This document shows, piece by piece, positions 34,904 to 39,671 of a stretch of DNA of 39,671 nt (the stretch's first letter is position 1; the number at the start of each line of letters is the position of its first letter). The notes under the pieces were generated by a model. The model did not search any database. It saw only the letters and a program-made list of their open reading frames with translations, and had not been told where the DNA came from. Origin of the DNA: Eubacterium sp. (GTDB lineage: Bacteria > Bacillota > Clostridia > Lachnospirales > Lachnospiraceae); contig JAFUVQ010000001.1 of NCBI GenBank assembly GCA_017477505.1, positions 1 through 39,671 on the forward strand, written 5' to 3'. The position numbers and the translations under genes are program-made.

Positions 34904-37900
34904 ATGCCACGTAATATAGACCCGTCAAAAGTAAAGTATAATTATGATGATATCAAAAAAGCATTTGAAGCCCTTAAGGACAGGGATAACAGTGACATTG
35001 TCAAGATATTTGATGTTGAACTGAAGAATCCTGATCTTTCAGGTGGTCTGACTCCTCTGATGACTAAGACAAACGGACTTGTCCATAATCAGCTTGCGAT
35101 AAAATTCGATGAGATATTTGGAGATATTCTGAGAGATCAGAGATATGTTATGGAAGAAAATGACGAGGAGCCGGATCCACTCGATCATTTTGGTATTCTG
35201 GATGATGATGGAGATTTCAACGGAATCTGGGATTATGTGGCTTATAATGTTTATGACAACTCTCACCTTGAATATGATCGAAACATGTGCAAGGCGGGTA
35301 TTCTTGCCCTTTTATGTGATAAAAAAGTAAATATACTTTATGCTCCGGAAGTGATAAAGGGTAACGATGTTGTTACGACTAAGCCTGAAGAAGCTGTTCA
35401 TGTAGGTGCTGCTATTATGACCAGACCTCAGAGAGAGAGGGAAGCAGCTAAAAATACATTTGTCAATACTATGAAAGGACAGCTGGATGAGATAGCTAAG
35501 GGCAATCATTCGGAAATATTTGATCTTAAGATTAATAATCATAAAAACAGACGTGTCGGATACTCGGATCGCGACAACTCCGGTATTATGTACTATAAGT
35601 TCAACCAGCTTTCGGAAGAGATGCGGGATGAAGCTGTAAGCAAGTTTGATGAGCTGTATGGCAAACTGCTTGAAACGGATAAGGATTTTCTTGACCACGT
35701 AACCATATTTAATAACGAGAAAGGAAGAAGTACAACCATCCCTAAGCTACTTAATCTTTCAAAAGAATTAACCGAGAAAGAGGAACGAGGAAGACATGCT
35801 CTGAAGGGGCCGGACAAGCTTCGCTGGAAGAAGATTCTCTTCATGCGCACTCTTACCGAACCTAATGTAACAATATCTTACAAGGATAAGGAAAGGGATA
35901 TTTCTGTCCCTATAGATATTCCTCCGATGTCAGATGCATATCTGAATGAGTTTCGTGCGGAGGAAATGCATGATTCAGCACATCCTGTTATTTCTACGGA
36001 GTCACTCTATGGTTTTAGTTTTAATTCGGCTGAGAACTTCAATAGACGTCTTGAAATGAGTGATGTGACTGAGGAGGAACTGAACAAGGCATCCGATACA
36101 TTTGACAAAGCCTATGAAAAGTTGATAAAAGCAGATAGAGGCGTTCATAAGAATATTGTAGAAATCTTTGAGTTCCAGCCTGACGATGACATGGAATATA
36201 CAAATGTAATGGATTATGTCAATGAGGTCCATGCCATAGATAATCTTACACCTGAGCAGGCTGTTAAGTATGCAAAGGCATATATACTTCATGCTCTTGT
36301 AGATCCACGTGAAGCTGTAAAGATCAACTTCGATGTCATAGATCTGAAAACAGGAAATACCGTAAGAGAGATTAAGGGATACGGTAAAGACAGAAATTCA
36401 ACTTTTAAAGGCAGACCCCCAAAGGATTATCCTAAGGAAGTAAAATTTGACCTTGTTAAGGATAGTAAAAAGAAGAAAAAGAATAAGGGAAATGAGCCGA
36501 AGAAGCTTGATGCCTTTAATCAGCTCCAGTTCAATAAGGCTGGCAAGAACCAGATAAAGGAAGAGAAGGTTCGCCAGGAAGATGTTATACAGGAAGTTGA
36601 TGAACTCGACGATGATGAGAAGGTTGTTGAGAACAAGATCGTCGATGAGAAGAAGGAAGATAAGAAGGTCGATGATAGGAAGGTAGTAAAGCAATTTAAG
36701 AACAAGCCTGTAAATGTAATTGTCGACGAGGAAGACGAAGATGAATTAGAGGGTAAGGTAGTTCAGAACAAGATTCTCAATGATGTTATTCATAAGGAAC
36801 CACCTGTACAGAATGTTGCACCACAGAATACGGGGTCACAGAACGTAGCACCACAGGTGAATAACGTAGGCCCACAGAATGCAGGTCCGCAGAACGTACC
36901 ACCACAGGTACAGAATGTACAGCCACAGGCAAATAACGTAGTACCGCCGCAGCAGGTACAGAATGTACAGCCACAGGCAAATAACGTAGTACCGCCACAG
37001 CAGGTACAGAATGTACAGCCACAGGTACAGAACGTGGCTCCGCAGCCTCACAATATAAATGATTTCGTTGTACATAATCGTCAGATGAAGGAAGGTCCGG
37101 ATAATCCGGGTGCTCGACGTATCGAAGCGTTTTCACATGGCGTTAAGGATTTAAATGCAGGCGTTAGTGCCATGATTGAAAAACTTAAGAAAGTTAAGAA
37201 GCAGCTGCTTAGGAGCCAGACTGACAAGGACAGGAATTTCGGCGGCGCCGAGAAGGAAGGATCAAAGTCTTATCAGAAAATGACTAATGATCTCCATGAT
37301 CTTTTGACTAAGCTTGAAGACAGAAATACTTTACCAGGTGAAATCCGGGCTGCAATGATGAAGCTTTATAAGTCATCAACTGATTATTACAAGAGCCACC
37401 TTACATTTTCAGGCAAAAAGCATTCTGATAAAGGTCAGTGGAGACTTGATGCTTCTGAATATATGGTGAACAGACTTCCTGTTATGATGAATATGTACAG
37501 TAATCTCAGAACAGGCGTTTCATATATAACTGATCCGGACGGACGCGCATACGGCAACAAGAGTCTTGCGGAAGTAGAGCAGGCCGGCCAGAATATTCTG
37601 AATAATCATAATGACTTAAAGAATTATATAGATTCTCAGAATTATAATCCGCCATCATATGAAGATATGGCGAAGATGTCCAGAATACAGCTTCAGATGC
37701 GTGAGAAGATAGGAAAATTCAGCAAGACCATGGCAAGGGTTTACGAATATACCAAGGGCTATGATTTTTATCTCTCAGTAAAGAGCAGTGAAAATGTAGT
37801 CGATAAGGCAAAGTACTTTACAGCAAAGAAGTATCTTGACAGAGTATATAATCCAAAGACATCGCTGCATGAGGCTGAAATGCTTGAGCATGTATTTAAT

Positions 37901-38497
37901 AACGATACATTTAAAAGAGAATATGAGGCACTTGCAAAGAACCCTACATTTAAGGCATTTATAAGAAATAATCCGCAGAGCGCACTCAGTGGATGGGCAG
38001 CGATTGATAAAAGAACTGATAATATTCTCGAGCAGATGCAGACAGCAACCACTCCGGAAAAGATAGAGGAGATTCAGACAAAAGTTGCAAATGATCTGAC
38101 ACAGATTCAGAATCAGCAGAATCAGCTGAATGAACAGCAGAAGAAGACCAGGATGGATGCCTGCGTGAAGGAAATCGCTGAGGCGATCACAAACCAGATA
38201 CTTCTGAGCGATAAGATGCGTCCTGTTGTAAATGAGATAGCTGCAGAACCCGGTAAGCTTATCAGGAACAGCATTATAGAAAGCGTAAAAAATACTATTA
38301 ACAGAACCCATATTCTGGAAAGACGCGGAAATGAGTCGAGTAGTGCAGCTGTTGAGAGAGTGCTGAATGATAATAACTTCAAGTCAACAGCAATGAAGGA
38401 TTATCAGAGATTCGTTACCACAGCCCGCGGACGTGAGGCTATGAACCCTGAAGCGGTAATGCAGCAGGGCCATGGTATGAATAATGGACACCAGTAG
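34904..38497 (+). CDS. 1197-residue protein of unknown function with three internal repeats
   Basis: I do not recognise the family. There is no signal peptide or TM. Three divergent repeats are visible in the first half. Each has an FDE-x-YG-x-LL helix (68-76, 248-256, 400-408) and, 61-65 residues later, an IL-hydrophobic strand ending in V-x-I-x-Y/F (133-146, 311-326, 461-476). A Lys-rich stretch follows (about 520-530), then an acidic/Lys region (560-620), then a Pro/Gln/Asn/Val linker with QNVQPQANNVVPPQQ repeats (about 630-725). A long helical C-terminal domain (about 735-1197) completes it. AAGGAGG precedes the ATG. The Gln/Pro linker resembles the tail of the adjacent hydrolase, so the two may belong to one system. 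Confidence 0.85.
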   Translation: MPRNIDPSKVKYNYDDIKKAFEALKDRDNSDIVKIFDVELKNPDLSGGLTPLMTKTNGLVHNQLAIKFDEIFGDILRDQRYVMEENDEEPDPLDHFGILDDDGDFNGIWDYVAYNVYDNSHLEYDRNMCKAGILALLCDKKVNILYAPEVIKGNDVVTTKPEEAVHVGAAIMTRPQREREAAKNTFVNTMKGQLDEIAKGNHSEIFDLKINNHKNRRVGYSDRDNSGIMYYKFNQLSEEMRDEAVSKFDELYGKLLETDKDFLDHVTIFNNEKGRSTTIPKLLNLSKELTEKEERGRHALKGPDKLRWKKILFMRTLTEPNVTISYKDKERDISVPIDIPPMSDAYLNEFRAEEMHDSAHPVISTESLYGFSFNSAENFNRRLEMSDVTEEELNKASDTFDKAYEKLIKADRGVHKNIVEIFEFQPDDDMEYTNVMDYVNEVHAIDNLTPEQAVKYAKAYILHALVDPREAVKINFDVIDLKTGNTVREIKGYGKDRNSTFKGRPPKDYPKEVKFDLVKDSKKKKKNKGNEPKKLDAFNQLQFNKAGKNQIKEEKVRQEDVIQEVDELDDDEKVVENKIVDEKKEDKKVDDRKVVKQFKNKPVNVIVDEEDEDELEGKVVQNKILNDVIHKEPPVQNVAPQNTGSQNVAPQVNNVGPQNAGPQNVPPQVQNVQPQANNVVPPQQVQNVQPQANNVVPPQQVQNVQPQVQNVAPQPHNINDFVVHNRQMKEGPDNPGARRIEAFSHGVKDLNAGVSAMIEKLKKVKKQLLRSQTDKDRNFGGAEKEGSKSYQKMTNDLHDLLTKLEDRNTLPGEIRAAMMKLYKSSTDYYKSHLTFSGKKHSDKGQWRLDASEYMVNRLPVMMNMYSNLRTGVSYITDPDGRAYGNKSLAEVEQAGQNILNNHNDLKNYIDSQNYNPPSYEDMAKMSRIQLQMREKIGKFSKTMARVYEYTKGYDFYLSVKSSENVVDKAKYFTAKKYLDRVYNPKTSLHEAEMLEHVFNNDTFKREYEALAKNPTFKAFIRNNPQSALSGWAAIDKRTDNILEQMQTATTPEKIEEIQTKVANDLTQIQNQQNQLNEQQKKTRMDACVKEIAEAITNQILLSDKMRPVVNEIAAEPGKLIRNSIIESVKNTINRTHILERRGNESSSAAVERVLNDNNFKSTAMKDYQRFVTTARGREAMNPEAVMQQGHGMNNGHQ

Positions 38498-38507
38498 ATA
38501 ACAGACA

Positions 38508-38521
38508 CTGGCATATGCCAG
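38508..38521. other. Perfect 14-bp palindrome between convergent genes
   Basis: CTGGCATATGCCAG is fully self-complementary. It lies just after the 1197-residue gene and before the 3' end of the AEC transporter. No T-run follows, so a terminator role is uncertain. Confidence 0.35.
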
Positions 38522-38554
38522 ATACTGACAAGTGACAGGTACTGACAGGTCGGG

Positions 38555-39478
38555 CTATACATTTGCGCAGAATATCGACATCAGTATAGTAATGATAAAT
38601 ATTGAGGCAATCGTAGTGATTGTTATGGATGAGGAGAGGAGCGAAGTATCCTCTCCCATTTTTTCGGATTGAATAAGTGGCAGGTTTCCTATTGGCATGG
38701 CTGCCATAAGGCAAAGCGCGAGAATGGAAACCGAATCACATTTGAAAGCTTTGAGAATGAGGAACATTGCTACGGGGAGCAGTATCATTCTCACGGCGAT
38801 ATAAATCCATACACGGATATTCTTAAGACCGTCGCTGAACTTCGATCTTGCTATGCTGACTCCGAGAAGAGTCATGGAAAGGAATATAGTTGCATTTCCT
38901 ATAAATGTAATGCTGTTCGATATTATCGGCGGTGGTGTAAGTCCGAACCAGAAGATAACAAGGCTCAGGATAGCCATGATGGTTCCTGGACTTGCAACCT
39001 TCTTTATATTCATTTTCTCCCTGCCGTTTGAAAGGATGATGATTCCGTGAGTGTAGAAGAGCAGGCAGTACATGACATTGCACACAATGACATAGAGTAT
39101 TGCGTTCCCCGGCAGGATGGCACGGGCAACAGGAATGCCGATAAAGCCTACATTTGTATAAACAGTCATGAGATTGTAGAAGCGGCGTTCGTCCTTCTTC
39201 GTGCCCATCATAAGGGGCAGCAGGAAGCCGAGAACGACGAGAAAGGCGTAGAAAGCTGCGCCGAGAATCATCGCATTTATCAGATCCTTGTGGGTGGCCG
39301 TGATGTTGCCTGACAGAATCGACGCCATGATCAGCGCCGGATTGCAGATGTCCATGACAATAACCGACAGCTTCTGAGAAACGTTGTTATCCACAACTTT
39401 CTTCTTATATAGATAAAAACCAATCGCAACCAGAATGGTGATAACACCCATCTGCTGCAGAACAATACCGGTGCTCAT
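38555..39478 (-). CDS. AEC-family (auxin efflux carrier) transporter
   Basis: The start is set at ATG 39478 because GTGAGG lies 6 nt upstream; the longer frame would start inside that site. The 307-residue membrane protein has about ten hydrophobic helices. VMDICNPALIMASIL and TVYTNVGFIGIPVARAI, with Asn-Pro and Asn-x-G-F-x-G-x-P signatures, are typical of the AEC family. Members export organic anions such as malate or related acids. It is transcribed toward the 1197-residue gene. Confidence 0.9.
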   Translation of the reverse strand: MSTGIVLQQMGVITILVAIGFYLYKKKVVDNNVSQKLSVIVMDICNPALIMASILSGNITATHKDLINAMILGAAFYAFLVVLGFLLPLMMGTKKDERRFYNLMTVYTNVGFIGIPVARAILPGNAILYVIVCNVMYCLLFYTHGIIILSNGREKMNIKKVASPGTIMAILSLVIFWFGLTPPPIISNSITFIGNATIFLSMTLLGVSIARSKFSDGLKNIRVWIYIAVRMILLPVAMFLILKAFKCDSVSILALCLMAAMPIGNLPLIQSEKMGEDTSLLSSSITITTIASIFIITILMSIFCANV

Positions 39479-39567
39479 ATGAAACCTCACTTATCTGAAA
39501 CAAAACAACGACCGTATGGAATGATATATTGTCTTAACTTCCGATGTTTTTGACACTCAATGAGTCT

Positions 39568-39671
39568 TCATATGTCCATCAGGTCGTATTCTGATATGAT
39601 TCTGTCTACCACTTTCTCCGGTGGCTCGTTGTTGATAAATATCCGATTCTGTACTCTGAGTTCGGTATATA
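39568..39671 (-). CDS. 3' end of a leftward gene (partial)
   Basis: On the minus strand a frame enters from the right edge and stops at TGA (39568-39570), encoding YTELRVQNRIFINNEPPEKV and ending ISEYDLMDI. The composition looks coding, but the 34 visible residues are too few to name a family. It may be co-transcribed with the AEC gene, which starts 90 nt further on. Confidence 0.45.
   Translation of the reverse strand, partial: YTELRVQNRIFINNEPPEKVVDRIISEYDLMDI

Overview
The window looks like chromosome of an anaerobic, low-to-mid GC Firmicute, most likely a Lachnospiraceae member of the Butyrivibrio/Pseudobutyrivibrio kind. The signs are strong AGGAGG ribosome binding sites, an occasional TTG start, a Rpn-family nuclease with a heptad-repeat tail, DUF975 and YhaM-like proteins, and many small intergenic palindromes. 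The genus is an inference from gene content; no rRNA or tRNA gene was seen.

Region 1 (1-7327) is a rightward Ser/Thr phospho-signalling cluster. It holds a kinase that has lost its N-lobe, a soluble zinc-ribbon FHA protein, two PP2C phosphatases, a membrane-anchored trypsin-like protease whose cytoplasmic tail is an FHA domain, and a second membrane protein with a degenerate FHA tail. A G-x-T-V/M-A motif recurs in the kinase linker, the soluble FHA protein and the protease tail and may be the phospho-acceptor that links them. Region 2 (7362-9829) is accessory: a leftward Rpn-type nuclease, a RelE/ParE-type toxin-antitoxin pair, and about 440 bp of remnants and palindromes. Region 3 (9830-13240) is housekeeping: nicotinate phosphoribosyltransferase, purE and hisS.

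Region 4 (13294-18689) is a MacB-like ABC exporter (ATPase plus eight-TM FtsX permease) followed by a lipoprotein with L-x-x-G heptads. An array of ten GAA-loop mini-hairpins separates permease and lipoprotein. Region 5 (18851-24507) has a YhaM-like HD protein, a membrane-anchored lipase-like hydrolase, and an operon of a DUF975 protein with a very acidic external insert plus an OmpR-type two-component system. A 154-bp element with perfect 14-bp inverted ends follows. Region 6 (24696-26245, leftward) is an alpha/beta hydrolase translationally coupled to an HD protein.

Region 7 (26510-30567) is a dissociated NRPS-like set: free-standing condensation domain, acyl carrier protein and AMP-forming ligase, with a convergent TetR regulator. 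A 36-bp tandem repeat able to form three hairpins lies between the condensation gene and the carrier gene. Region 8 (30731-39671) has a membrane GGDEF protein, a GNAT-like protein, a cytosolic alpha/beta hydrolase, a 1197-residue protein of unknown function with three divergent internal repeats, a leftward AEC transporter and the 3' end of another leftward gene.

The strongest candidates for undescribed biology are the transmembrane FHA/protease/kinase module, the split C-ACP-A set with its hairpin repeat, the triple-repeat protein with its hydrolase neighbour, and the GCGAAGC hairpin array.
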